This document shows, in pieces, positions 35,218 to 43,885 of a stretch of 64,000 nt of DNA. Source of the stretch: Sphingomonas faeni (GTDB lineage: Bacteria > Pseudomonadota > Alphaproteobacteria > Sphingomonadales > Sphingomonadaceae); contig NZ_JAUSZF010000001.1 in assembly GCF_030817315.1 (NCBI RefSeq), positions 3,181,001 to 3,245,000 on the forward strand. The letters run 5' to 3'. Both the position numbers and the translations under genes were made by a program. The notes under the pieces were generated by a model. It made no database searches and was not told where the DNA came from. It saw only the letters and a program-made list of their open reading frames with translations. Numbering within the stretch: the stretch's first letter is position 1; each line of letters starts with the position of its first letter.

Positions 35218-36000
35218 TCATCCCCTCCGCTTCGCATCGGCGGGGGCTACCATTCTGTATCCCTGCCCGCGAACCGTCTGGATCAAATCCTGCCCACCGT
35301 ACAAGGCTAATTTCCTTCGCAGCCGGCTGACATGGACGTCAGTAGATCGTAGATCTACGCCGTCGCCAGAAGTGCTGACCAGGCTCGCGCGATCTTTGAC
35401 GGCATCTGGATCAATGAACAAGCGACTCAATATAGCATACTCGACAATTGAAAGTTTCAGCAATTCCCCCGAAGGAGAGGTTAACTGCCTATTTGTGGAA
35501 TTTAGCACCCAATCCGCAAAACTCAGCTTACCCTGAGAGGACTGGCAACTACACCCTTCGACCAGACTATCATGACGTTCCTTTTCGCTCAAACGGCGAC
35601 GAAGTATGGCACGGATCCGAGCCGTCACCTCTCGAGGATTGCAGGATTTTGAAACAAAGTCATCGGCGCCTAGCTCAAACACGACTATCCTGTCCGTATC
35701 ATCTTCCAGACTAGACCTTACCATGATCCCTGGTAGGTTCCGATAGTTGCTTAACCACTTTACAATATGCAAACTATCAGTGTCGGGCATTAAAAGGTCA
35801 ATTACTATTAGATCGTAATCTATCATACCAACGCATACGTTCAGATCATCGGCGGTTTGTACCCGGTCAACAGTCATGGCATGGCGTCTTAACGTCTCAA
35901 GAAGCAAGACGTCATCATCATCAGTCTCGCTGGTCAAGATCAGTATGCGCGGTCGGCTGTTTGATCTGGCAGTGATTGAATCGAACTGGTCATTAAGCAT
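35218..36000 (-). CDS. OmpR/PhoB-family response regulator (orphan)
   Basis: This 260-aa protein has a receiver domain with an acidic cluster (ETDDDD, 25-30), phospho-acceptor D68 (LIVIDLLMPD), switch S96/S97 and K118 (VSKSC). A winged-helix domain follows (VEYAILSRLFIDPDAV, DVHVSRLRRKLALYGG, TVRGQGYRM). No histidine kinase is adjacent. It is somewhat AT-richer than its neighbours, which suggests horizontal origin. The target may be the nearby large TonB receptor, but there is no direct evidence. Confidence 0.92.
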   Translation of the reverse strand: MLNDQFDSITARSNSRPRILILTSETDDDDVLLLETLRRHAMTVDRVQTADDLNVCVGMIDYDLIVIDLLMPDTDSLHIVKWLSNYRNLPGIMVRSSLEDDTDRIVVFELGADDFVSKSCNPREVTARIRAILRRRLSEKERHDSLVEGCSCQSSQGKLSFADWVLNSTNRQLTSPSGELLKLSIVEYAILSRLFIDPDAVKDRASLVSTSGDGVDLRSTDVHVSRLRRKLALYGGQDLIQTVRGQGYRMVAPADAKRRG

Positions 36001-36129
36001 AAGTATCGCTGTCGTTCATATGTAAGGGTATCTTCGCTAGCCGACTTATCAGTTCGAGCCCCCGAACGTCACCGAACTGTGGGTGAAGCCTGCACTTCTC
36101 GTTTCTCGCCCTTAGGCAGCGCCGTCCAT

Positions 36130-36660
36130 CTATTGCAAGCGCTCGATCCGCAGGCTTCGATCGCCGTCGAAGGAGGCGACGAAGGTGCCAAGTGCGGCTC
36201 GTCTGATCTTCACCGGGTCTCCGATTCGAGGAGGGAACCGCGACGGTTCGGTAGTCCTCCACGTCGAACCGTCGGCTAAGCGGACGACCCAGCGATCTCG
36301 TCCCGATCGGGTCACGGTGCTGACCGAAGATTCGAAGTTCTGGATCTCAGGCATCCTCTCGCCCGAACGGCCGAAGAGATTGATCGTCGGGAGCTGAAAG
36401 CCGAAGAGCGACCGGCGTTTCTCCGCGACCTCATCACGGCTGAGGACAGCTAGGCCGTCGCCGGCGCGTGCGACTTCCAAGGCGGACGATGCCCGATCGA
36501 AACAGGCTAGCCGACCGGCCGGCTCTGCGATCGCTCGACACTGCGTGACGGCGTCGATCAACTTCTCGCCATTGCCGATGCTCGGCGCGGTCTGCGCTGA
36601 CGCCGGCATCATGACGGCGAAGATGGATATCGCAGATAGTGTAAGCCGGACATGTCGCAC
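36130..36660 (-). CDS. Periplasmic hypothetical protein
   Basis: This 176-aa protein has a signal peptide (LTLSAISIFAVMMPASAQ). The mature part begins with C-R-A-IAEPAGRLACFD, a two-cysteine motif found in several small periplasmic proteins, including some linked to type VI secretion. The C-terminal half is a beta-rich domain (RDRWVVRLADGSTWR, IGDPVKIRRAALGTFV). There is no type VI locus nearby, so the function stays open. It is divergent from the large TonB receptor. Confidence 0.7.
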   Translation of the reverse strand: MRHVRLTLSAISIFAVMMPASAQTAPSIGNGEKLIDAVTQCRAIAEPAGRLACFDRASSALEVARAGDGLAVLSRDEVAEKRRSLFGFQLPTINLFGRSGERMPEIQNFESSVSTVTRSGRDRWVVRLADGSTWRTTEPSRFPPRIGDPVKIRRAALGTFVASFDGDRSLRIERLQ

Positions 36661-36892
36661 TTCGCTTCTCCCTCTTCATTGATAGCGTCTGCAGTTCCGC
36701 GGTGTGTCCGATTTGCCACAACAATGGCGAAACGCCTGATAGCGGATATTTCCGGCGCTTCCTACATTGCAACATTGTTTCAATAGAAGATACTAACAGT
36801 CATGCTTGGGTGCCTCGACGAGGGCCGAGGCTTCGAATGCTGCAGAACGTGCACAGCATGGTTGCGGACATACTTCTAAGGGGGATTACACT

Positions 36893-39781
36893 ATGAACTT
36901 TCGTTCGCGTCTACTCGCAACGACGTTGGCGGCCAGTGCGGCAGCCGTCGTGGCTCCTGCCTATGCACAGACCGGTCCGGGATCGGATTCGGGCACGGGA
37001 ACGCCGACAAACAACATCGATCAGAGCGCGACCGGCGAACCCGCCGAAGGCGACACTGTCGTCGTCACCGGGTCGCGCATTAAGCGTCGTGATCTGGAGA
37101 CCGCCGCTCCCGTCGCCGTTGTCGGTCAGGAAGAGTTCAAGCTTTCTGGCACCGTCAACGTCGAGCAGGTGATAAACACGCTGCCGCAGGTCATTCCCGG
37201 CAGCACGTCATTCTCGAACAATCCAGGTGGCGGGGTCTCGACACTCAACCTGCGCGGTCTTGGTGAGAACCGTACGCTGGTACTGGTGAACGGCCGCCGC
37301 TGGATGTTCTACGATTCATCGCAGATCACCGACCTCAACACCATTCCGGCTTTCCTGCTCGAGGGTGTCGATGTCGTAACCGGCGGGGCGTCGGCCGTGT
37401 ACGGTTCCGACGCTCTAGCCGGCGTCGTCAACTTCCGCCTGCGGACCGATCTGACCGGTGTCGAGGCCGGTGGTCAGTACAATCTGACCGAGCGCGGCGA
37501 CGGTCGTCGTTACGAGGGCTATTTGGCGATCGGCACTGCGCTGAATGACAACCGCGGCCATGCGACCGTCTACGGCGAATATTACCGTCGTGAACCCATC
37601 TTCCAAGGAGCACGCAGCTATACTCGGGAAGCACTGGGCGAGAACGGCGATTCCTCGGCGCTCGTCCCCGGTGGCTCTTCGACGACGCCCGACGGCCGGT
37701 TCACCTCGACTTTCGCGCCTTCAGCCTGCCCGACCGGCAACGTGTATTGCGGCGGCGGGGCCTATTTCACTGCGCCAGGCGTCAGCCGACCGCGGGTCGG
37801 AACGGACCTTTACAACTTCGCGCCGGCAAACCTTCTTCAGGTTCCGCAGGAGCGCTACCTGATAGGGGGCTACGCCGATTACGACATGGGCGGCGGCAAT
37901 ACAGCGTACCTGGAGGCATCGTTCGTCAACAACCGCGTCGCCAACGAGCTAGCGGCGACCCCGGTCACGGGCACGTTCCAGGTCAACATCGCATCGGTTT
38001 CGCCGTTCCTCAACGCGGCGAATATAGCAGCGCTGCGTCAGCTGGACTCGGTAGTAGCAGCCGGCAACACCGTGGGCGACGGTGTCGTTCCGCTTTCGGT
38101 GTCACGTCGCGTGGTCGAGACCGGATCGCGCAATTCGCTCGACGAGCGTAACGCGTTCCGCATGCTCGTCGGCGTGAAGGGAGGTATCATCGAAGGCTTC
38201 AACTACGACGCCTATTACAGCTATGCCCGTACGCGGAACTCGAACGTCCAGTCCGGCAACATCTCGCGGTCGGCTTTCCAGGCCGGGCTCAACGGTACGG
38301 CATCCCCGATCAACATCTTCGGACCGAACACACTGACCCCGGCGATGGTCGATCAGATCACGATCCTCGCGCAGAACGGCGATACGTCCGTGCTGCAGGT
38401 CGCCAACGCATCGGTAACCGGCAGCCTGTTCAACTTCGGCTTCGGCGGCGACGACGTCAGCATCGCCGCGGGTGGCGAATATCGCAAGATGACGTCCGAG
38501 TTCATTCCCGACACCGCATTGTCGTCTGGCGACGTCATCGGCTTCAATGCCGGCGACCCGACTGCAGGCAGCTACAACGTGAAGGAACTGTTCGGCGAAA
38601 TTCTCGTCCCGATCGCCGCGCGCACCGCAGGTATCTACAACCTGGAAATAAACGGTGCAGGACGCTATTCGGACTATTCGCTGTCTAATGTAGGCGGCGT
38701 CTGGACCTATGCAGGCGGCATCACCTACTCGCCAATCCGCGATATCAGCTTCCGCGGTCAGTATCAGCATGCAGTTCGTGCTCCTAACGTAGCCGAGCTG
38801 TTTGCAGGCGGGGCGGTGAACTTTCCGGGGGCGGTCGACCCTTGCGCAACGGCCGCTGCAGCATCCAACGGTACAACGAACGCTCTATGCGTCGCGACGG
38901 GCGTTCCGGCCGCACTGGTTGGTACGCCGGGCGTCCAGCTGAATACGCAGATCCAGAACCGGACTGGCGGCAACCCGAATCTGCAGGAGGAAACGTCTGA
39001 CTCCTACACCGCGGGTATCGTGCTGCGGCCCAGCTTCCTGCCTGGCCTGTCGATGACGGCGGATTACTTCAACATCAAGGTCGAAAACACGGTCTCGACG
39101 CTTGGTGGTGGTTTGGCCAACTCGCTCGATCTTTGCTATAACGTCGTCCAGGACATCAACAGCCCCTATTGTCAGGCGTTCGTGGGCACCCGCAACGCAC
39201 TCGGGCAGTTCGACGCGAGCAACCCACCGCTTATCGGCAATGCGAACGTGTCGACGCTGAAGGTCGAAGGTGTCGACGTTCAGGTCGATTACCAAACGCG
39301 CTTCCCGCTTTCACTGACGGGCAATGGAGACTCCAAGCTCTCCTTCTTCTTCCTCGGCACCTATACGCGGAAGAACGACCTCACGCCGGTTGCGGAGTTG
39401 CCGGACACGGTCAACGAGTGCGCCGGCAGGTTCGGTGTCCTGGCGTGTGGAAACCCGACGCCCAAGTACAAGTGGACGTCGCGCGTATCGTGGATGGACG
39501 GTGGCCTTACGACAAGCGTCCGTTGGCGGCACCTGTCGGCAGTACGTGACGATGACGATAGCACGGACTATTTCGTTGAGCGGATTCCCGCGTACAACCT
39601 GATCGATCTGAGCTTCTCGTTCGACATCACGGATCAGTACAACCTGTCGATGGGCGTCAACAACCTGTTCGACAAGAATCCGAGAATCCTCGGGTTCAAC
39701 CAGCAGCAGGCCAACACCTACCCCAGCACTTACGATGTGCTTGGTCGTGACTTCTTTGTCTCGACCCGCTTCAAGTTCTGA
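36893..39781 (+). CDS. Large TonB-dependent receptor
   Basis: This 962-aa protein has a signal peptide (LLATTLAASAAAVVAPAYAQ), an asparagine/threonine-rich linker, the TonB box DTVVVTGSRIKRRD, a plug with NLRGLGENRTLVLVNGRRW and GASAVYGSDALAGVVNF, and a barrel ending DFFVSTRFKF. The GSRIxRRD start is typical of sphingomonad and Caulobacter receptors for large organic substrates rather than siderophores. ATG 36893 follows AAGGGGG. Strong terminators follow it, then TPR and 2OG-oxygenase genes that commonly travel with this receptor type. Confidence 0.92.
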   Translation: MNFRSRLLATTLAASAAAVVAPAYAQTGPGSDSGTGTPTNNIDQSATGEPAEGDTVVVTGSRIKRRDLETAAPVAVVGQEEFKLSGTVNVEQVINTLPQVIPGSTSFSNNPGGGVSTLNLRGLGENRTLVLVNGRRWMFYDSSQITDLNTIPAFLLEGVDVVTGGASAVYGSDALAGVVNFRLRTDLTGVEAGGQYNLTERGDGRRYEGYLAIGTALNDNRGHATVYGEYYRREPIFQGARSYTREALGENGDSSALVPGGSSTTPDGRFTSTFAPSACPTGNVYCGGGAYFTAPGVSRPRVGTDLYNFAPANLLQVPQERYLIGGYADYDMGGGNTAYLEASFVNNRVANELAATPVTGTFQVNIASVSPFLNAANIAALRQLDSVVAAGNTVGDGVVPLSVSRRVVETGSRNSLDERNAFRMLVGVKGGIIEGFNYDAYYSYARTRNSNVQSGNISRSAFQAGLNGTASPINIFGPNTLTPAMVDQITILAQNGDTSVLQVANASVTGSLFNFGFGGDDVSIAAGGEYRKMTSEFIPDTALSSGDVIGFNAGDPTAGSYNVKELFGEILVPIAARTAGIYNLEINGAGRYSDYSLSNVGGVWTYAGGITYSPIRDISFRGQYQHAVRAPNVAELFAGGAVNFPGAVDPCATAAAASNGTTNALCVATGVPAALVGTPGVQLNTQIQNRTGGNPNLQEETSDSYTAGIVLRPSFLPGLSMTADYFNIKVENTVSTLGGGLANSLDLCYNVVQDINSPYCQAFVGTRNALGQFDASNPPLIGNANVSTLKVEGVDVQVDYQTRFPLSLTGNGDSKLSFFFLGTYTRKNDLTPVAELPDTVNECAGRFGVLACGNPTPKYKWTSRVSWMDGGLTTSVRWRHLSAVRDDDDSTDYFVERIPAYNLIDLSFSFDITDQYNLSMGVNNLFDKNPRILGFNQQQANTYPSTYDVLGRDFFVSTRFKF

Positions 39782-39789
39782 TCCGGTAC

Positions 39790-39811
39790 GCGGCGGGCTG
39801 CGGCCCGCCGC
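39790..39811. terminator. Hairpin after the TonB receptor
   Basis: GCGGCGGGC and GCCCGCCGC form a perfect 9-base stem with a TGCG loop, 9 bases after the receptor stop codon. There is no long T run. Confidence 0.65.
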
Positions 39812-39832
39812 CTTTCAGAACCTGTTCCATCA

Positions 39833-39867
39833 GCGCCTGTACGGGAAACCGTACGGGCGCTTATTTT
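39833..39867 (+). terminator. Rho-independent terminator with GAAA loop
   Basis: A 12-base stem (39833-39844 with 39849-39860, one G-T pair) closes a GAAA tetraloop and is followed by TTATTTT. It separates the receptor from the convergent TPR gene, whose stop is 10 bases away. Confidence 0.85.
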
Positions 39868-39876
39868 ATGAAACGG

Positions 39877-41550
39877 TTAGCGGTAGGGGGCGACGTCGAA
39901 CGCGACTGTCATGCGCTTGCCCGTGCTAAAGCGACGCGTGCCGTGGTACAGCGTGCTCGGAAACAATGCGCAGAAACCCAGCTCGGGTTTAACGATCTGA
40001 ACAGGTGGCAGCGCGAGCCGCAGATCGGCGGGCGGACGGCCAAGTTCCAATCCTCCGGCAAAAGGGTCTGCGCTCTCCGGTTCGGGCATTGACAGATAGC
40101 ATGCCGAAGACAGAACGCCTTCGGGATGGATATGGCCCGTATGGAACCCGCCCTGCATCAGTCTGACAGACCAGCTACCGGCGACGCGCATGGGAGCATC
40201 GCGATACCGCAGTAGCGGATGCCCATCATCGCGAGGCGGAAGCGCATTCCGGTATCGTGTGATCGTTCGCACAACCGCCTCGTGGAACCGCGCGATCTCA
40301 GCTTCGCCGCGATCAAACAGTCCGCCGCGCGTCTGGCTGCCGTCGCGGACCGACTGGCCGATCGGCATGGCAGCGGTGTCGTGAAAACGATCAAGCACGG
40401 CTATCGCTGCATGCAGATCACGGTCACTCAGCTCGAGGGGCAGGAGACGGACAAACGTGTCCTGGTGAAGCCAAGCATGCCGCGGATCCTGGAGCATCCG
40501 CCAGGCGATATCGCGAAGCGCCCACGCCGCGACGGGGCCGTTGGCCTCGGCTATCGGGGCGAGGAGGCGTTCGGCGCGCTCCGGCTCCTCGCGCCGCAGC
40601 CAGTGACGCGCTTCGTGCATAGACCGATCGTCAGTGTCCAGGGTCAGGCGCGCGAAGATCGCTTCCGCGACGTCGTCTTCACCGGCTTCGCCCCGGTGAA
40701 CGGCTTCGCGCAACGCGAGTTCGGGGTCCTCGGGGCATGCCCGGTGACCGATCCCTGCTGCATCGGCAGCCTCATGATAGTGATCGACGCCTGCTAGCAT
40801 GCGGCACCACGAACGATACAGAAGAGCATTGTGGGGAAAGCGACGGACAGCGACTGCGTAATGCAGGCAGAAGTCCTGCCGTTCTCCGGCCGCCCAACGC
40901 AATTGTGCCAACAGTTCGAGTGCGTCCGGCCATTCCGGAAGCTGCTCGACGAGTGCTTCGGCTATCTGGCGCGCTTCCGCAGTACGTCCCACGTGATCGA
41001 GCGCGTTTGCGCGTCCCAGCCAGAGCAGGGCATCACCCGGTGCCAGGGCAAGCGCGCGATCGAAACGCTCCACCATGTCATCTTCGCCGCGGTCGAGCGC
41101 CATCCGTGCGCGTCCATGCAGCGCCAATGCGTGCGTGGGCGCGAGCGACAAGCATTGCTCGTAGCTGCGCGACGCTGAGACACGATCATCCAGCGCTACC
41201 TCGAGACCCGCACGCGCTGACCAATAGCGTGGCAGTCCCCGTAATCGGTGTTCCTCGGCGCAGAGTGTTGAAAGCGCCTCGCGTTGCTTACCCATTGCCG
41301 CGAGTGTGATCGCCCGATTGACGATGGCCTCGCCGAAATCGGCGTTAGCGGCGATCGCCCTGTCGAAACATGACAAGGCCTCGTCGTGACGTGCGGCTCT
41401 TGCATGAAAATTGCCCGCGCTGTTCAGCAGGGCGGCATCGCGGGGATATCGCACAGCTGCTTCGGCGAAGAGGCGGACCGCAACGGCATCGTCTCCAGAC
41501 CGCGCCGCAGCCAGAGCGCGGTCGCGTAGGCTCGCGGCACCGTGCATCAT
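39877..41550 (-). CDS. TPR protein with C-terminal 2OG-Fe(II) oxygenase domain
   Basis: This 557-aa protein has a first ~330 residues of tetratricopeptide repeats (e.g. AALLNSAGNFHARAARHDEA, ALLWLGRANALDHVGRTAEA). The last ~150 residues carry a 2-oxoglutarate/iron dioxygenase core: H-T-G-H-I-H-P-E-G, then SACYLSMPE and LFPSTLYHGTRRFSTGKRM. The ATG at 41550 overlaps the stop of the upstream oxygenase gene (ATGA). Proteins of this type lie beside large TonB receptors; the substrate is unknown. Confidence 0.85.
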   Translation of the reverse strand: MMHGAASLRDRALAAARSGDDAVAVRLFAEAAVRYPRDAALLNSAGNFHARAARHDEALSCFDRAIAANADFGEAIVNRAITLAAMGKQREALSTLCAEEHRLRGLPRYWSARAGLEVALDDRVSASRSYEQCLSLAPTHALALHGRARMALDRGEDDMVERFDRALALAPGDALLWLGRANALDHVGRTAEARQIAEALVEQLPEWPDALELLAQLRWAAGERQDFCLHYAVAVRRFPHNALLYRSWCRMLAGVDHYHEAADAAGIGHRACPEDPELALREAVHRGEAGEDDVAEAIFARLTLDTDDRSMHEARHWLRREEPERAERLLAPIAEANGPVAAWALRDIAWRMLQDPRHAWLHQDTFVRLLPLELSDRDLHAAIAVLDRFHDTAAMPIGQSVRDGSQTRGGLFDRGEAEIARFHEAVVRTITRYRNALPPRDDGHPLLRYRDAPMRVAGSWSVRLMQGGFHTGHIHPEGVLSSACYLSMPEPESADPFAGGLELGRPPADLRLALPPVQIVKPELGFCALFPSTLYHGTRRFSTGKRMTVAFDVAPYR

Positions 41551-42275
41551 CTGTCGCGAAGCCACCCCGTAACGGCAAACCGCGACGCGCGCGCAAACGG
41601 CGGGACGTAACTGACCTGATGCCTCTGAGGCACGCGGAACAAGTTCAACGCGTTGAACCGCGGACGCCATCCGGCGACGACATCGCCATCATCGTCGAGA
41701 AAGTTGAGATATCCGCCCCAGTCGGTGTGCCAGTCGTCATCAGCGACGTTCAGGACATACGCTACGCGGCGTCCCTCCGCCGCATGACTGTCGTCGTGAA
41801 GAGCGAGAAAGTCGCCGGCACTGAAGAACGTGGCTTGTGCATCAGCTTTGATGAGTTCCGGTATGCCGGTCACGGCCCGTGCGAGGTTCAAGAACGGCGC
41901 GTCATTCAGGTGTTCGACAAGCAGATCGTGGAGACCCCTGGCATTCCACTTTTCGATGTAGGCATGGACCATGGGATAATGCGCGAAACGAAATGCATAA
42001 TCCCGTGATGCGGCCGCGGTGTTCACGGCCGCTGCGAGCGCGGTTCGGCGATCCGCCGACATCGCACGCAGTTCTTGCTGACGCATCGAAGAAGGACCGT
42101 TGGTGCCGGCCTGCCATGCCGTTCCCCAAGGCGTTTCGTGCTGGAGAACGCGACGAACGACCCGTGCCGTGTGGTCGGTCAGGAAATCGCGTATCTGTAC
42201 GCGATGATCACGCGCGAAGACGGTCGACGCCGTGGTCACATCTATCGTCGGATTGATGTCGAACAGACGCTGCAT
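41547..42275 (-). CDS. 2OG-Fe(II) oxygenase, prolyl-4-hydroxylase-like
   Basis: This 242-aa protein has the iron-binding H-x-D as FLALHDDS, a strand VAYVLNVADDDWHTDWGGYL, the second histidine region RVPQRHQVSYV, and the arginine that binds 2-oxoglutarate in SRFAVTGWL. ATG 42275 is chosen because its paralogue (42340-43080) begins at the matching place. It is divergent from the paralogue, with only 64 bases between starts, and coupled to the TPR-oxygenase gene downstream. Confidence 0.87.
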   Translation of the reverse strand: MQRLFDINPTIDVTTASTVFARDHRVQIRDFLTDHTARVVRRVLQHETPWGTAWQAGTNGPSSMRQQELRAMSADRRTALAAAVNTAAASRDYAFRFAHYPMVHAYIEKWNARGLHDLLVEHLNDAPFLNLARAVTGIPELIKADAQATFFSAGDFLALHDDSHAAEGRRVAYVLNVADDDWHTDWGGYLNFLDDDGDVVAGWRPRFNALNLFRVPQRHQVSYVPPFARASRFAVTGWLRDR

Positions 42276-42339
42276 CACGTGATCGTATTTTCCATTGGAT
42301 CGTCGACGCGGGAGCATCGCGTGCGATAGGGTGGACGGC

Positions 42340-43080
42340 ATGTCATCTTATCGCTTTTCCGTGAACCCAGCACTCAATGCAACCGCGTTGGCGGATCAGT
42401 TCGCGCGTGATGGTCGATTGCACATAGCGGATTTTCTCGAAGCCGAATGCGCCGCAGCCCTCCACTCCCTGCTGAGAAAGCGGACGGACTGGCGCTACCT
42501 CGTAAATAGTGGTGATCGCACGATTGAATTGGACCGTGCCACGCGGGCCGCCATGTCCAGTGCCCAGCGCGATGCCTTGGACAATGCAGTCTACGCATCT
42601 GCCCGCAGGGGCTTTCAATTCCGGTATGAAACGATACGCGTTCCCGATGACGAGGCGTCACGTCGCGCCAGCGACGATCCACTCGCTGCGTTTGCCTCGT
42701 GGCTCTCATCGGGTGAGCCTCGCGCGTTCCTACGGACGGTCACGGGGGCCGGGGATATCGATTTCGCCGACGCCCAGGCCACGGCCTATGGGCCCGGGGA
42801 TTTTCTCACCGGTCATGACGATGCCGTCGATGGGCGCAATCGTCGTGCCGCCTATGTGCTCGGTCTCAATCCCATCTGGCGAACCGAATGGGGTGGACTA
42901 CTGGTTTTCCATTCGGACGGCAAAGGGTGGCTGCGGGCCCTGGAACCCCGGTTCAACACTCTGAATCTGTTCAGAGTACCACAAATGCATAGCGTGTCCG
43001 AAGTAACGCGTGCGGCGGCTTGGAGGCGATACTCAATAACAGGCTGGCTGCGCGCCACGGGTAGCAAGCCTGACTCGTAA
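42340..43080 (+). CDS. 2OG-Fe(II) oxygenase, prolyl-4-hydroxylase-like (paralogue)
   Basis: This 246-aa protein has the same layout as its divergent neighbour: FLTGHDDAVDGRNRRAAYV (H-x-D), TEWGGLLVF, LFRVPQMHSVSEV (second histidine) and RRYSITGWLR (2-oxoglutarate arginine). The two look like an old tandem duplication turned into a divergent pair. A receptor relic follows on the same strand. Confidence 0.87.
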   Translation: MSSYRFSVNPALNATALADQFARDGRLHIADFLEAECAAALHSLLRKRTDWRYLVNSGDRTIELDRATRAAMSSAQRDALDNAVYASARRGFQFRYETIRVPDDEASRRASDDPLAAFASWLSSGEPRAFLRTVTGAGDIDFADAQATAYGPGDFLTGHDDAVDGRNRRAAYVLGLNPIWRTEWGGLLVFHSDGKGWLRALEPRFNTLNLFRVPQMHSVSEVTRAAAWRRYSITGWLRATGSKPDS

Positions 43081-43117
43081 AGCAGTTAGACCTCGGGTTC
43101 GATGGTCACGTCGGGCA

Positions 43118-43369
43118 GTCGGCGTCGCGAACCAGACGTTCGATGGCAAGTTCACCACCGATCTGGAACTGAGCTACACGTTCAAGTAATTCACCCTGTC
43201 CGTCGGCGCTCAGAATTTCACCGACGGGCATCTTAATCGGCTGACTCCCAATTCAACTATGCGGATCTATCCGCTCACCGGTGGCACATCGAACGGTTAG
43301 GTTCATCCGCGTAACGGCGGCCCGTTCGGCTTTGACGAAGATTTTTACTACACCCGTCTACGCGTGTAA
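43118..43369 (+). pseudogene. C-terminal relic of a TonB-dependent receptor
   Basis: One frame reads the end of a receptor barrel with in-frame stops: VGVANQTFDGKFTTDLELSY, then after a stop LSVGAQNFTDGHL, YPLTGGTS, and after another stop PFGFDEDFYYTRLRV followed by TAA at 43367. The YPL...PFGF...FYYxRxRV ending is typical of receptor C-termini. All upstream parts are gone. Confidence 0.7.
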
Positions 43370-43885
43370 ATCTGAGATGTCGTGGGGCCGCGACCGCGCA
43401 CCCACGATTTACAAATCGTGACGTGGCATGTTGACTGGACTACTCTTCAGCCCCCGATCGTAGACGTCTCGCGCGGAACACTCTCAAACGAACGGACTCG
43501 TTACGCGGGAACACGCAACCACTAAGCCTGCCGCTGGTTTACAGTAAACATCATCGGCGGCCGGTCCGGTTCATCGCCGCGCTTGCCGACCGGTATGAGG
43601 ACGCACATGAGGCCATACCAAGTGGCTTGGAGGCTACCCGGGAGCGGACGTCGGTTCAGGTGCAGGTTCTTGACTTGAATTCGCGATTGAGGCTGGCGTC
43701 CTTGAGCTAGGCAGCCGCTTCAGGGGAGCCGCGGGCAAGGGCTGCATCTTGAAAAGTCAGTGACGGCAGCGAATCTCAGGGAGGTTCGGAGCGACTCTCC
43801 GCCTGCGTAAAACTCGTTACTATTCAAGATTTAATATCATGTTTTCGGATGTAGGGCTTTCGCGGTCCCCTAGTCTTCATGCATT
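43370..43885. other. Intergenic region before the AAA_13 gene
   Basis: No gene is supported. It contains one perfect palindrome, CACGATTTACAAATCGTG (~43402-43419). It otherwise looks like unassigned, partly decayed sequence, with an AT-rich stretch near 43820-43845 that could be the promoter of the ATPase gene. Confidence 0.45.

Noticed and set aside
43395..43425. tRNA-like anticodon arm (palindrome around TTACAAA)
   Set aside because: No acceptor stem, D arm or T loop can be built around it; it is just a short palindrome.
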